The position numbers were made by a program, and so were the translations under genes. The notes under the pieces were generated by a model, which made no database searches, was not told the origin of the DNA, and saw only the letters and a program-made list of their open reading frames with translations. Shown here piece after piece: positions 42,413-51,796 of a stretch of 64,000 nucleotides of DNA (the stretch's first letter is position 1; each line of letters opens with the position of its first letter). This stretch comes from Erythrobacter rubeus (GTDB taxonomy: Bacteria > Pseudomonadota > Alphaproteobacteria > Sphingomonadales > Sphingomonadaceae): contig NZ_JACXLC010000001.1 in assembly GCF_014705715.1 (NCBI RefSeq), positions 1,160,457-1,224,456 of the forward strand, written 5' to 3'.

Positions 42413-44737
42413 ATGCGCCAAAAGGAACTGCGTCTTGCTCTGGTATGTTACGGCGGCGTCAGCCTCGCCGTTTACATGCACGGAGTAACGAAGGAAGTGT
42501 GGCACCTCGCCCGCGCGAGCCGGTGCTATCATGCGAACGAGGATAGTACGCTGACAGGCGTCGCCCGTGTGTACCGTGACTTCATTGCCGAGATCGAGCG
42601 TGATCATGGCGTGAGGCTGCGCGTGCTTCCCGATATTCTGACCGGAGCAAGCGCTGGGGGGATCAACGCTATTTTCCTGGCTCAGGCATTGCATTCGGGC
42701 CGGTCGTTCGAGCCGCTCACCGATCTTTGGCTCGAAAACGCCGATGTCAGCCGTTTGACCGACCCCGATGCGGAACCGATGTGGCGCTTTGCAAAGCTTT
42801 GGGCGCAGCCGATTGCCGATTGGTTTCTCAAACGTCCCGGGAATGCGGTCAGCGAAAGCGTCTCGCCCGAAACCCGTTCTGAAGTTCGTGGCAAAGTTTC
42901 GAGGCTTGTTCGCGGGCGCTGGTTCAGCCCGCCTTTTTCGGGCGATCGCTTCTCCGCGATGTTGTTCGAGGCGCTGGAAAGCATGGAGGCAACCGAGGAT
43001 GGCCCGCCGCTACTCCCCGATGGCCATCCGATCGACCTGTTCGTGACGGCGACCGATTTTCGCGGACACGCGGAAATGCTGCGGCTGAACTCTCCGCCGA
43101 TCGTCGAGGAAACAGAGCACCGCATGCCGATCGCCTTCAGGGCGAATGTGTCGCGGGCACGCGAAACGCCCTTGGCCGACCCGCTCGAACTGGTTCTCGC
43201 CGCGCGGGCGACAGCCAGCTTTCCCGGCGCATTCCCGCCGCTTACCATGGCCGAGATTGACCGGCTTGGGGACGCTGAGGGACATGACTGGTCGTCGCGT
43301 GGAGCCTTCCTCAATCGGGTGATGCCAATCCATGTTCGCGATGGCACGGTGGAGAACGTCGCCTTGATTGACGGTGCTGTGCTCGTGAACGCGCCGTTCG
43401 CAGCCGCCCTCGATGCGCTTGCGCGGCGCACGTCGCAGCGCGAAGTCGACCGGCGGTTCGTCTATATCGAACCGCGTCCGGACCGCACGGTTTCCGTGGG
43501 CGATCAACTCGACCGGCCAATCGGCTTTTTCGGAGCAATATTCGGCTCGCTTTCGACGATCCCGCGCGAACAGCCGATCCGCGATGACTTGGAACGGATC
43601 GAGCAACAAGCGCGCGATGCCGAACGGTTGAGCCGCATCGTCAGAGGGCTGCGGCCCGAGATCGAGCGCGCCGTCGAAAAGCTGTTCGGGCGGACCTTCT
43701 TCCTCGACAGTCCGACACCCAAACGCCTGGGAAATTGGCGCGCAAAAGCGCAGCAGGCCGCCGCCGAGCGTGCCGGCTATGCCTTCGGATCCTATGCCCA
43801 GACAAAGTTCAGCGCGATCATTGATCGCCTAGCCGAGCTGACGCACGCCTCCGCACCCGAACTGACGCTGGCGGATAGCGGCCTCATCGCCGAAGTGCTG
43901 CGGCGGGAATTGGCGGCGCGCGGGATAGAGACACTCACCCAGGAAAGCGGCGGCGCGACACCCGAAGCCATCGCCTTCTTCCGGGCGCACGATATCGGCT
44001 TTCGAATTCGCCGGTTGCAGCTGCTTGCGCGGCGCCTTTCGCGCGACTGGGAAACCGACCCCGATATTCCGGACGACGCGCTCGATGTCGCCCGCGGCAA
44101 GATCTACGATATCCTGAGCCTGTACCTCCGCGCGGACGACAGCGCGATCAGGTGCGGCGAATTCAGGCAGATCGCAATACATGTGCTGGAAAATCCGGGA
44201 TCGGTGCTCGATTACCTCGCATCGCGCAGGCTCTTGCCGGAAACCGATATCGAAGCGGAGGAGATGTTCGCAGAAGCGCTCGAGGCGATGCCCAAAAACC
44301 TTAAGCGGCGCATGCTGCTTACCTATCTCGGCTTTCCTTTTTACGATGTCGCCACGCTTCCGCTAGTCCAGAGCGATCAACTCGCGGAGTACAATCCGGC
44401 GAAAATCGATCGCATTTCCCCAGACGACGCCCGCTCCATTCGCGAAGGCGGCACGCAGGCCACCCTGCGCGGGATCGAATTTTACAATTTCGGCGCATTC
44501 TTCAGCAGGTCCTACCGTGAAAACGACTACCTCTGGGGCCGCCTCCACGGGGCTGAGCGCATGGTCGATTTTGTTTCGTCCACGGTCGAAACTGGGCTGC
44601 CGGATACCATGGTGCGCCGCGTGAAACGCGCGGCATTCCTCGCGATCATCGCGGAGGAAGAGGCAGCAGGACGGTGCCAGCAAGGCTTGCTCGAAACCGT
44701 CCGGGAAGAAGTGATCGCGAAGTTTTCAGACGTCTGA
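42413..44737 (+). CDS. Large patatin-like phospholipase-family protein (DUF3376 type)
   Basis: A 774-residue protein. The N-terminal patatin domain has an oxyanion loop (CYGGVSLAVYMHG, residues 12-24), the nucleophile elbow GASAG with S80, and the catalytic aspartate D320 in LIDGAVLVNAPF, so the Ser-Asp dyad is intact. The remaining 400 or more residues are mainly helical and match the long patatin-like/DUF3376 proteins of alphaproteobacteria and actinobacteria. No signal peptide or obvious membrane helix is seen. Lipid hydrolysis is the likely activity and the biological role is unknown. It is divergent from radA and shares the SOS-type operator. Confidence 0.88.
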   Translation: MRQKELRLALVCYGGVSLAVYMHGVTKEVWHLARASRCYHANEDSTLTGVARVYRDFIAEIERDHGVRLRVLPDILTGASAGGINAIFLAQALHSGRSFEPLTDLWLENADVSRLTDPDAEPMWRFAKLWAQPIADWFLKRPGNAVSESVSPETRSEVRGKVSRLVRGRWFSPPFSGDRFSAMLFEALESMEATEDGPPLLPDGHPIDLFVTATDFRGHAEMLRLNSPPIVEETEHRMPIAFRANVSRARETPLADPLELVLAARATASFPGAFPPLTMAEIDRLGDAEGHDWSSRGAFLNRVMPIHVRDGTVENVALIDGAVLVNAPFAAALDALARRTSQREVDRRFVYIEPRPDRTVSVGDQLDRPIGFFGAIFGSLSTIPREQPIRDDLERIEQQARDAERLSRIVRGLRPEIERAVEKLFGRTFFLDSPTPKRLGNWRAKAQQAAAERAGYAFGSYAQTKFSAIIDRLAELTHASAPELTLADSGLIAEVLRRELAARGIETLTQESGGATPEAIAFFRAHDIGFRIRRLQLLARRLSRDWETDPDIPDDALDVARGKIYDILSLYLRADDSAIRCGEFRQIAIHVLENPGSVLDYLASRRLLPETDIEAEEMFAEALEAMPKNLKRRMLLTYLGFPFYDVATLPLVQSDQLAEYNPAKIDRISPDDARSIREGGTQATLRGIEFYNFGAFFSRSYRENDYLWGRLHGAERMVDFVSSTVETGLPDTMVRRVKRAAFLAIIAEEEAAGRCQQGLLETVREEVIAKFSDV

Positions 44738-44752
44738 CCAGAAGAGGTCCGA

Positions 44753-45646
44753 TTACTGCTCGATGCTGTTCCAGATCGCAGTGACGAACGCATCGGCGCT
44801 GATAAAACCGCCCTCCCCGCGATCGATATCCGCCAGCGGCTGTGCAGCCACTGCCTCCTCAAGGCTCATGCCGTCGGAATGCAGTTTCTCGACCCGTGAC
44901 ACGGCCTCGCCGATCATCGCGCGGTAGGCGACCAGTTCGGCCTTGTTCGACATCGGGCCATGGCCCGGAATGACCTTGGTATCGCTGTCGGTCATGGCAA
45001 TGACAAGATCGAGCGATTGCATCGCGTTGTAGACGTTACCGCCCGAATTGACGTCGATAAAGGGATAGCCGGGAATGTTGAAATAGAGATCGCCCATGTG
45101 AACGATGTTCTTTTCCTCCCACATCACCACACTGTCGCCATCCGTGTGACCGCCGCCGACAAACGCTAGGTTGATCGTATCACCGTTGAGGTGAAATCTC
45201 AGGCCCTGTCCGTAAGTAACTATAGGGAGAGCTTTTTTCGGCGCTGGCGGCGTGTTGTTGCCCGCTGCCGTACCTCCTTCGGCCATGCGGATGCGGACAT
45301 TGTCATGCGCAAAGATCGTCGCTCCTGTCTTGCCAAAATGCTCATTGCCGCCCGTGTGGTCGAAATGCCAATGCGTGTTGACGACGTATTTGACCGGCGT
45401 TGCGCCCAGATCGGCAACCACTGCCTCGATCTTGGTCGATAAAGGCGCGAACTGATCGTCGATCATCACGGTCGCGTCTTCGCCGTAGCTCACCCCGATA
45501 TTGCCGCCCGCACCAAACAGGACCGCGACGCCTGGTGCGATTTCTTCCGAAGTGACTTCGACGTTATCGAAATTGCGCTGGGCAATCGTCGGCGATGCGA
45601 CCAGCAGGGCTGCGGAGGCAATTGAAAGGGCGGCGAAACGGTTCAT
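44753..45646 (-). CDS. Exported metallo-beta-lactamase-fold hydrolase
   Basis: A 297-residue protein. The signal peptide is about residues 1-22 (cleavage near TIAQ). The zinc motif is HWHFDH in NTHWHFDHTGGNEHFG, with later ligands in GGGHTDGD and IPGHGPMS. This resembles the cyclase/quinoprotein-relay or B3-like MBL groups with NTHWHFDHTGGN, not a proven beta-lactamase. The ribosome binding site (GAGGAGAG) partly lies inside a 5-bp hairpin (45657-45672). It converges on the patatin gene and lies downstream of dnaJ. Confidence 0.88.
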   Translation of the reverse strand: MNRFAALSIASAALLVASPTIAQRNFDNVEVTSEEIAPGVAVLFGAGGNIGVSYGEDATVMIDDQFAPLSTKIEAVVADLGATPVKYVVNTHWHFDHTGGNEHFGKTGATIFAHDNVRIRMAEGGTAAGNNTPPAPKKALPIVTYGQGLRFHLNGDTINLAFVGGGHTDGDSVVMWEEKNIVHMGDLYFNIPGYPFIDVNSGGNVYNAMQSLDLVIAMTDSDTKVIPGHGPMSNKAELVAYRAMIGEAVSRVEKLHSDGMSLEEAVAAQPLADIDRGEGGFISADAFVTAIWNSIEQ

Positions 45647-45704
45647 GGCATTCTCTCCTCTTGCGTGAGAGGACTAACCTGCGATGAAACCCGTGTCGAG
45701 CGCG

Positions 45705-46847
45705 CTATGTGCCGAAGACATCCTTGATCTTGCTGAAGAAGCCCTTGCTCTCCGGACACTCGTCGCCAGTCTCGGTCTCGCGGAACTCTTCGAGGATCTC
45801 TTTTTGCCGGCGGCTGAGTTTGGTCGGCGTCTCGACCTTGATCTCGACGACGAGGTCGCCGCGCCCGCGCCCTTGGAGCACCGGCATACCGGCGCCGCGC
45901 ACTCGCAGCTGTTTGCCGGACTGGATGCCAACCGGAATGTCGACAGTGTTGGTCGAGCCATCGAGATCGGGGATGCTCACACTTCCGCCGAGTGCGGCTG
46001 TCGTGAAGCTGACCGGGATGCGCGCGGCGAGCGTGGTGCCTTCGCGCTCGAACACGGCGTGGTCCTTCACATGAATGAAGATATAGAGATCGCCGGGAGG
46101 GGAACCGCGCTGCCCCGCCTCACCCTTCCCTGAAAGTCGGATACGCGTACCGGTATCGACGCCCGGCGGAATATCGACTTCGAGTGCCTGTGCGCGGTCC
46201 ACGCGGCCTTCGCCGCGGCAATCACCGCACGGGTCTTCGATAACTGCGCCGCGCCCGCCGCATGTGGGGCATGGCCGCTCAACCACGAACAGACCCTGTT
46301 TCGCGCGCACCGAGCCTTGTCCGTGGCACAGATTGCACTGGCGCTCACCCGTACCGGGCGTTGCGCCGGAGCCATCACACGTATCGCAGCTTTGCGAGAC
46401 CTCGATCTCGATCTCGGTGGATTTGCCCTCAAACGCTTCTTCGAGCGTAACCTGCATGTCATAACGCAGATCGGCTCCGCGGCGCTGCTGTTGGCGCGCT
46501 GCGCCTGCACCGCCAAATGCGCTACCGAAAATCGTTTCGAAAATGTCGCCGATATCGGCAAAATCACCCTGACCGCCCCGGCCTCCGCCGAAACCGCCCG
46601 CGCCGTTCATCCCTTGCGTGAACGCCTCGTGCCCGTAGCGGTCATAGGCTGCGCGCTTTTGCGGATCCTTGAGACACTCATACGCCTCGTTGCACGCCTT
46701 GAACTTGGCTTCAGCATCGGCATCGCCCGGATTGCGGTCCGGGTGATACTTCATTGCGAGCTTGCGATACGCGCTTTTGAGCGTCGAGCCATCGGCATCG
46801 CGCGACACTTCGAGTGTCTGGTAATAATCGACTTGAGTAGCTGCCAT
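45705..46847 (-). CDS. dnaJ: Chaperone DnaJ
   Basis: A 380-residue Hsp40. The J domain has HPD in MKYHPDRNPGD. A Gly/Phe-rich segment follows (GGFGGGRGGQGDF). There are four zinc-binding CxxCxGxG repeats (CDTCDGSG, CNLCHGQG, CPTCGGRG, CGDCRGEG) and C-terminal substrate-binding domains. It activates the DnaK ATPase. I start it at the ATG at 46847; the TTG at 46862 is only in frame. It follows dnaK after a gap with a strong hairpin. Confidence 0.97.
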   Translation of the reverse strand: MAATQVDYYQTLEVSRDADGSTLKSAYRKLAMKYHPDRNPGDADAEAKFKACNEAYECLKDPQKRAAYDRYGHEAFTQGMNGAGGFGGGRGGQGDFADIGDIFETIFGSAFGGAGAARQQQRRGADLRYDMQVTLEEAFEGKSTEIEIEVSQSCDTCDGSGATPGTGERQCNLCHGQGSVRAKQGLFVVERPCPTCGGRGAVIEDPCGDCRGEGRVDRAQALEVDIPPGVDTGTRIRLSGKGEAGQRGSPPGDLYIFIHVKDHAVFEREGTTLAARIPVSFTTAALGGSVSIPDLDGSTNTVDIPVGIQSGKQLRVRGAGMPVLQGRGRGDLVVEIKVETPTKLSRRQKEILEEFRETETGDECPESKGFFSKIKDVFGT

Positions 46848-46867
46848 AGGTATCCGTCCCAAAGCTA

Positions 46868-46900
46868 ATCACCACCGGCACGCTGAGCGCCGGTGGTGAT
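46868..46900 (-). other. Strong hairpin between dnaK and dnaJ
   Basis: A perfect 12-bp inverted repeat (ATCACCACCGGC at 46868-46879 with GCCGGTGGTGAT at 46889-46900) encloses a nine-base loop. It lies 19 bases after the dnaK stop and 20 bases before the dnaJ ATG. No U-run follows on the minus strand, so it is not a typical terminator. It may stabilise the dnaK 3' end or reduce readthrough into dnaJ, giving more DnaK than DnaJ. Confidence 0.75.
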
Positions 46901-46919
46901 TGCCGGTTTCATCAGGACA

Positions 46920-48854
46920 TCAGCCCTTGTTGTCTTCGTCGACCTCGGAGAATTCGGCGTCGACGACTTCTTCGTCGGCCGGTTCTTCGGCAGCACTGTC
47001 AGCGCCTGCGTCACCACCTTCAGGGGCGGCGTTTGCCTGCTCCTGTTCGTAGATCTGCTGACCCATCTTCATCGCTACCTGCGTCAGAGCTTCGGCCTTC
47101 GCTGTGATCTCGTCCGCATCGTCGCCTTCAAGAGCGGTCTTGGTGGCGGCCAGCGCTTCCTCGACTTCGGCCTTCGTACCGGCGTCGATCTTGTCGCCAT
47201 GCTCTTCGAGCTGCTTCTCGGTGGCGTGCACGAGGCTGTCGGCCTGGTTGCGCGCTTCGGCAGCGGCTTTACGCTTCTTGTCCTCGTCCGCGAATTTCTC
47301 CGCGTCCTGCACCATCTGGTCGATGTCGGAATCCGACAGACCGCCCGATGCCTGGATCTTGATCGTCTGTTCCTTGCCGGTGCCTTTGTCCTTCGCAGCA
47401 ACCGACACAATGCCGTTTGCGTCGATATCGAAGGTGACCTCGATCTGCGGGACACCGCGCGGTGCGGGCGGAATGCCGACAAGGTCGAAATTGCCGAGCA
47501 GCTTGTTGTCAGCCGCCATTTCACGCTCGCCCTGATAGACCTTGATCGTCACCGCGTTCTGATTGTCTTCGGCGGTCGAGTAGGTCTGGGTCTTCTTCGT
47601 CGGGATCGTCGTGTTGCGATCGATCATGCGAGTAAAGACCCCGCCCAGCGTTTCGATACCGAGCGAAAGCGGCGTCACGTCGAGCAGCAGCACATCCTTG
47701 ACGTCGCCCTGAAGGACGCCGGCCTGGATTGCAGCACCCATGGCGACCACTTCATCGGGGTTCACACCGGTGTGCGGCTTCGCTTCGAAGAATTTCTCGA
47801 CCACTTCGCGGACGCGCGGCATGCGGGTCATGCCGCCCACCAGGATCACTTCGTCGATCTCGTCCTTGCTGACGCCCGCATCGGCCAGAGCCTTTTTGCA
47901 GGGCTCGAGCGTGCGATCGATCAGCTTGCCGACCAGCTTTTCGAGGTCGGCGCGGCTGATAGTTTCAACAAGGTGCAGCGGGGTAGATGAACCACCTTCC
48001 ATGCGCGCGGTAATGAAGGGCAGGTTGACTTCGGTCGTGGCCGAACTCGAAAGCTCGATCTTGGCCTTTTCCGCCGCTTCTTTCAGACGCTGAAGCGCGA
48101 GCTTGTCGGTCTTCAGGTCCATGTTCTCTTTTTTCTGGAACTGCTCGGCGAGGTAATCGACGATCGCGTTGTCGAAATCTTCACCGCCCAGGAAAGTGTC
48201 GCCGTTGGTGGACTTCACTTCGAACACACCGTCACCGATCTCGAGGATCGAGACGTCGAAAGTACCGCCGCCAAGGTCGTAAACAGCAATGGTCTTGCCG
48301 TCTTCCTTGTCCATGCCATAGGCAAGCGCAGCAGCCGTTGGCTCGTTGATGATGCGCAGCACTTCTAGACCGGCGATCTGGCCGGCGTCCTTGGTCGCCT
48401 GGCGCTGCGCGTCGTTGAAGTAAGCGGGGACCGTGATGACGGCCTGCTCAACCGTTTCGCCGAGATAGCTTTCGGCGGTTTCCTTCATCTTCTGCAGGAT
48501 AAAGGCGGAAATCTGGCTGGGGGAGTATTCCTCACCGCCTGCTTCGACCCAGGCATCGCCGTTCTTGCCCTTTACGATGTCGTAAGGGACGATCTCCATA
48601 TCCTTCTTGGTCAGAGGATCGTCGAAACGGCGGCCGATAAGCCGCTTGATCGCGAACAGAGTGTTGTCCGGATTGGTGACCGCCTGGCGCTTGGCAGGCT
48701 GACCGATCAATCGCTCACCATCCTTGGTGAAGGCGACGATGGAAGGCGTCGTGCGCGCGCCTTCGGAATTTTCGATAACCTTGGGCTTGCCGCCATCCAT
48801 CACTGCAACGCAGGAGTTGGTCGTGCCGAGGTCGATACCGATTACTTTACCCAT
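46920..48854 (-). CDS. dnaK: Chaperone DnaK (Hsp70)
   Basis: A 644-residue Hsp70. ATPase-domain signatures are [15 protein letters not shown] at the N-terminus, IYDLGGG-type ([12 protein letters not shown]) and [13 protein letters not shown]. The substrate-binding domain and an acidic C-terminal tail with [13 protein letters not shown] complete the protein. It works with DnaJ downstream and GrpE at 51.8 kb. The ribosome binding site GGGG lies shortly before the ATG. Confidence 0.98.
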   Translation of the reverse strand: MGKVIGIDLGTTNSCVAVMDGGKPKVIENSEGARTTPSIVAFTKDGERLIGQPAKRQAVTNPDNTLFAIKRLIGRRFDDPLTKKDMEIVPYDIVKGKNGDAWVEAGGEEYSPSQISAFILQKMKETAESYLGETVEQAVITVPAYFNDAQRQATKDAGQIAGLEVLRIINEPTAAALAYGMDKEDGKTIAVYDLGGGTFDVSILEIGDGVFEVKSTNGDTFLGGEDFDNAIVDYLAEQFQKKENMDLKTDKLALQRLKEAAEKAKIELSSSATTEVNLPFITARMEGGSSTPLHLVETISRADLEKLVGKLIDRTLEPCKKALADAGVSKDEIDEVILVGGMTRMPRVREVVEKFFEAKPHTGVNPDEVVAMGAAIQAGVLQGDVKDVLLLDVTPLSLGIETLGGVFTRMIDRNTTIPTKKTQTYSTAEDNQNAVTIKVYQGEREMAADNKLLGNFDLVGIPPAPRGVPQIEVTFDIDANGIVSVAAKDKGTGKEQTIKIQASGGLSDSDIDQMVQDAEKFADEDKKRKAAAEARNQADSLVHATEKQLEEHGDKIDAGTKAEVEEALAATKTALEGDDADEITAKAEALTQVAMKMGQQIYEQEQANAAPEGGDAGADSAAEEPADEEVVDAEFSEVDEDNKG

Positions 48855-49060
48855 TATTTCCCCATCCTATCATGGTCTTTGGACACCGCCTTCGTGTGCT
48901 TCCCCGGTGGAAAATCCTTTGGGCAAAGCGCCTCGGCGGCTCGAATATGAGGCGGATATAGGTGCGGTTTTGCTTGGCACAAGAGATTGGCCGCACTAGT
49001 TTTCAAACCATCCAAGGAGGGGACACAAACGTGGATGCAACTACAAAAACGGGACGCAAT

Positions 49061-49567
49061 ATGAAGAAATTGCTGGTCGCTGCCGCGCTTGGCAGCACGA
49101 TTATGCTGGGGGCGTGCGAAAGCGAAGTCGAAGCGCCGGTAGCAGTCGAAGGGCAAGTGCCGGGCATCAGCGTCGATAACGCGCGGATGATCCTTGGGGC
49201 CGTCGAAGGCAACCCGGCAGCCGTCTATTTCGACCTCACCTACGAAGGAGATCGGGGCCTCACCATTCGCCGGGCCGACGTTACTCAGGCAGGCAGCGCG
49301 ACCTTGCACGATTACGGCGAGTACGATTTCAAAGTACAGATGATGGAAGCGCTACCGATTGCGATCAAGAAGGGTTCGGAGGTTAGCTTCGAGCCGGGCG
49401 GTCTGCATGTCATGGCATTCGAGCCGTCACCCGAACTCAAACCCGGTGACAAGGCCGAAGTTACGCTGACCGTCTCCGGCGGGGGCACCCACACTTTCGA
49501 GGCGGATGTCTTGCCCGCAGGGGACGAGCGCGGCCTTCCTGCACCGAATAGCGGGGACGACAGCTGA
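49061..49567 (+). CDS. PCu(A)C-type copper chaperone lipoprotein
   Basis: A 168-residue protein from the ATG at 49061. A lipoprotein signal ends in LGAC (Cys19 lipidation site). The fold shows the PCu(A)C pattern: a histidine (TLHDYGEYDF), methionines (VQMMEAL), and the closing GGLHVMAF with His and Met that normally ligate Cu(I). Such proteins deliver copper to the CuA site of cytochrome c oxidase or scavenge it in the periplasm. No oxidase gene is nearby. Confidence 0.85.
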   Translation: MKKLLVAAALGSTIMLGACESEVEAPVAVEGQVPGISVDNARMILGAVEGNPAAVYFDLTYEGDRGLTIRRADVTQAGSATLHDYGEYDFKVQMMEALPIAIKKGSEVSFEPGGLHVMAFEPSPELKPGDKAEVTLTVSGGGTHTFEADVLPAGDERGLPAPNSGDDS

Positions 49568-49617
49568 AGCACGGCGACCTACCGACCGGCACCGATACTC
49601 CGCTGCCCGCCTGCCCG

Positions 49618-50091
49618 GTGGGCGGCGAACGGCATCTGACGCCGGGCGAGGTCACCCTCGCCCGCACCGTCTATGGCGATGCGATCGATTACCGTTCGGT
49701 CAAGCTGAAACGCCGCAAGTTCTTTCCGTTTCAGCCCAAACGAATAACGATGGCACCGCGCGGGCATGTGCATTTCCATCCCGGCGGTTCGGCCTATTGC
49801 GATGACTTCTCTGCCGAGAATCTCGCGCGCCAGGGCCTTTTGATCCACGAGCTTGCTCATGTCTGGCAGACGCAGACGCGCGGCGACTGGTATCTCATCC
49901 TCAACCGCCACCCTTTCTGCCGCTACGACTACACGCTGAAACCGGGCCAGCCATTCAGTGCCTATGGCATCGAGCAGCAGGCCGAAATCGTGAAGCACGC
50001 CTTCTGGCTGAGGCACGGTGCGAAGGTCGCCGGGATCGCGGACAAGGCTGCCTATGACATGCTCGTGCGCTTCAAGGGCGCAACTTTGTAA
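49618..50091 (+). CDS. HExxH-containing vgr-related protein
   Basis: A 157-residue protein with a zinc metalloprotease-like helix LIHELAHVWQ (H77, E78, H81) and a possible third ligand, E119 or E123, in AYGIEQQAEIV. Such short HELAH proteins are often labelled vgr-related in this bacterial family and resemble the DUF4157 peptidase-like domains attached to contractile-injection cores. Here it stands alone with no secretion genes. The start is uncertain. GTG at 49618 is used, but the frame stays open upstream to the PCu(A)C stop. Confidence 0.7.
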   Translation: MGGERHLTPGEVTLARTVYGDAIDYRSVKLKRRKFFPFQPKRITMAPRGHVHFHPGGSAYCDDFSAENLARQGLLIHELAHVWQTQTRGDWYLILNRHPFCRYDYTLKPGQPFSAYGIEQQAEIVKHAFWLRHGAKVAGIADKAAYDMLVRFKGATL

Positions 50092-50195
50092 TCGCATTGC
50101 CGCAGCGCGCCGTAGCGGTATGGCAAAAATGCGCTTTGCCTGCCCCGAATTCGTGGGATAGCGGCGAGCCCGGGACCTGAAAAAAGGAGCAGACC

Positions 50196-50864
50196 GTGAT
50201 CACTCTCACCCAGCTGGACGGCGCACATCTCATCACCATGGACGACGGCAAGGTAAACGCGCTTAACAAGGAAAAGCTCGATGCGCTGGTAGCGGCCCTG
50301 GCCGAGTGCGCCGGTGATCAGGCACCTGTAGCTATTCGCGGGCGATCCGGCATTTTCTCGGCAGGCTTCGACCTCAAAGGCTTCGCTGCCGGGCCCGAAA
50401 CCGCCACCGCACAGCTTCAGGCAGGCAAGGACGCGATCCTCGCCATCCTGCGCCACCCGGCTCCGGTGATCACCCTTTGCGAAGGCCACGCCTATCCTAT
50501 GGGCGCCTTTCTGATGTTGGCGGCGGACAAGGCCATCGGCACGCGCGGCGATTTCGTGACCGGCATGAACGAGAGCGCGATCGGGATGGCGCTGCCGATC
50601 TATCCCATGATCCTCGGCGCGGCGCGGCTCGGCCCGCATGGCCGCAAAGCAGTTGCCACGTCAGAGATGTTCGCCCCCGACGCCGCGCGCGAGGCGGGTT
50701 ATTTCGACCGGGTCGTCGAGCCAAACGAGGTGGACAGCGCGCTCACCGAGGAGCTCGCCCACATGAAGGGCCTGAACGCAGGCGCTTTCAACGCGAACAA
50801 GGCGGCAATGAACCGCCAATTGATCGACGATATCGAAGCAAGCCCGCTCCCTGATTTTGGGTGA
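50196..50864 (+). CDS. Enoyl-CoA hydratase/isomerase (crotonase) family protein
   Basis: A 222-residue crotonase-fold protein. The first oxyanion element is FSAGFDLKGF and the second is GHAYPMGAFLMLAAD. The presumed catalytic glutamate is in MNESAIGMALP. It is shorter than typical hydratases because the C-terminal helices are trimmed. The exact CoA substrate is unknown. The start is GTG at 50196 with a strong ribosome binding site (AAAGGAG). It converges on the VWA gene with a two-base gap. Confidence 0.88.
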   Translation: MITLTQLDGAHLITMDDGKVNALNKEKLDALVAALAECAGDQAPVAIRGRSGIFSAGFDLKGFAAGPETATAQLQAGKDAILAILRHPAPVITLCEGHAYPMGAFLMLAADKAIGTRGDFVTGMNESAIGMALPIYPMILGAARLGPHGRKAVATSEMFAPDAAREAGYFDRVVEPNEVDSALTEELAHMKGLNAGAFNANKAAMNRQLIDDIEASPLPDFG

Positions 50865-50866
50865 AG

Positions 50867-51790
50867 CTATCGCACTCGCAGTTCTTTCATCAGCGATAAG
50901 ACTGCCGCGGCAACCTCATTTTCCGCGTCGACGGAAATTGCGTGCGAGTAAACTGAATCTACGCGGTAATCCAAGCCAATTGCAGCAATTGCTATTTCCG
51001 GATCATTCTCAATCTCTTGAACGGTATTTAGAAAGTGGCGCCACAGAAAAGATGGTTCGTTGGCTTGCAAAGTGGAGTCATCTACCGGTGCTCCGTCACT
51101 TACCACAATCAGCAGTTTCTGTTCTCTTCGTTCCTCTTTGAGACGTTCGCACGCCCACGCCAACGCCTCTCCATCCACGTTCTCGAAAAGAACGTTGTGG
51201 AGGTTCATCGGCTCAAGGTCTATCTTCCGGGCAGGCTCGTCGAAATCTGAGTGCCGCACGAAAAGCAAGTCGCACAAACGTCCAGGATACTTGCGCTTTC
51301 CCGATGATGACCATTTTTGGCGCGAGCGACCACCGTGCCAGCCTACCGTTGTGAAACCAACAAGAGACGTCCTTGCATCGCAAATCTCCAAATGCTCGAG
51401 ACAGCCGGCCAATTGCGCCGAAACTTGAGGCATCCGTTCCGCCATCGAACCGGATTGGTCCAGCATGACAAGGATAGACGTGTCCGACAGATCCACATGC
51501 TCACGGCTTCCCAGGTTCTCGCAAGTACGATCTCTAGCGGCTTTGGCGACGGCAATCCGGTCTGGATTACTCTCTTCACTGAGGTGACGTGCAGGCGCGC
51601 GATTAAGCGCATGCTCTTCAAGTAGCCGGTCGACCTCGGTGCCATGGCAGACAATGTCGTACTCGGTAGTGAACACCGAATAGGACAATTCTGGACGATC
51701 TTTCTCAGTCTTAGCTGAAAAGATCGACCTAAGTAGCCAGACAATCGACACACCAATAACGAGCGCGATGAGAAAGCCCGTCAACGCCAA
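50867..51790 (-). CDS. Membrane-anchored CobT-like VWA-domain protein
   Basis: A 307-residue protein. Residues 1-20 form a hydrophobic anchor. The part from YSVFTTEYDIVC resembles the central CobT segment, and from residue 100 a von Willebrand A domain follows: metal-adhesion motif DQSGS (D111, S113, S115), GFTTVGWHGGRSRQKW, YPGRLCDL, ENVDGEALAWA and SDGAPVDDSTL, all closely matching the C-terminus of cobaltochelatase CobT. The acidic middle of true CobT is missing and no CobN or CobS gene is near, so it is not simply a cobalamin enzyme. GC is lower than its neighbours (28/60 and 25/60 in two lines inside, against 42/60 just downstream in the crotonase). It starts with TTG. Confidence 0.8.
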   Translation of the reverse strand: MALTGFLIALVIGVSIVWLLRSIFSAKTEKDRPELSYSVFTTEYDIVCHGTEVDRLLEEHALNRAPARHLSEESNPDRIAVAKAARDRTCENLGSREHVDLSDTSILVMLDQSGSMAERMPQVSAQLAGCLEHLEICDARTSLVGFTTVGWHGGRSRQKWSSSGKRKYPGRLCDLLFVRHSDFDEPARKIDLEPMNLHNVLFENVDGEALAWACERLKEERREQKLLIVVSDGAPVDDSTLQANEPSFLWRHFLNTVQEIENDPEIAIAAIGLDYRVDSVYSHAISVDAENEVAAAVLSLMKELRVR

Positions 51791-51796
51791 TTTCGA

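Noticed and set aside
50867..51790. Cobalamin cobaltochelatase subunit CobT
   Set aside because: It lacks the long acidic middle of CobT, has a membrane anchor, and no CobN or CobS gene is nearby, so the family name is used only as a resemblance.
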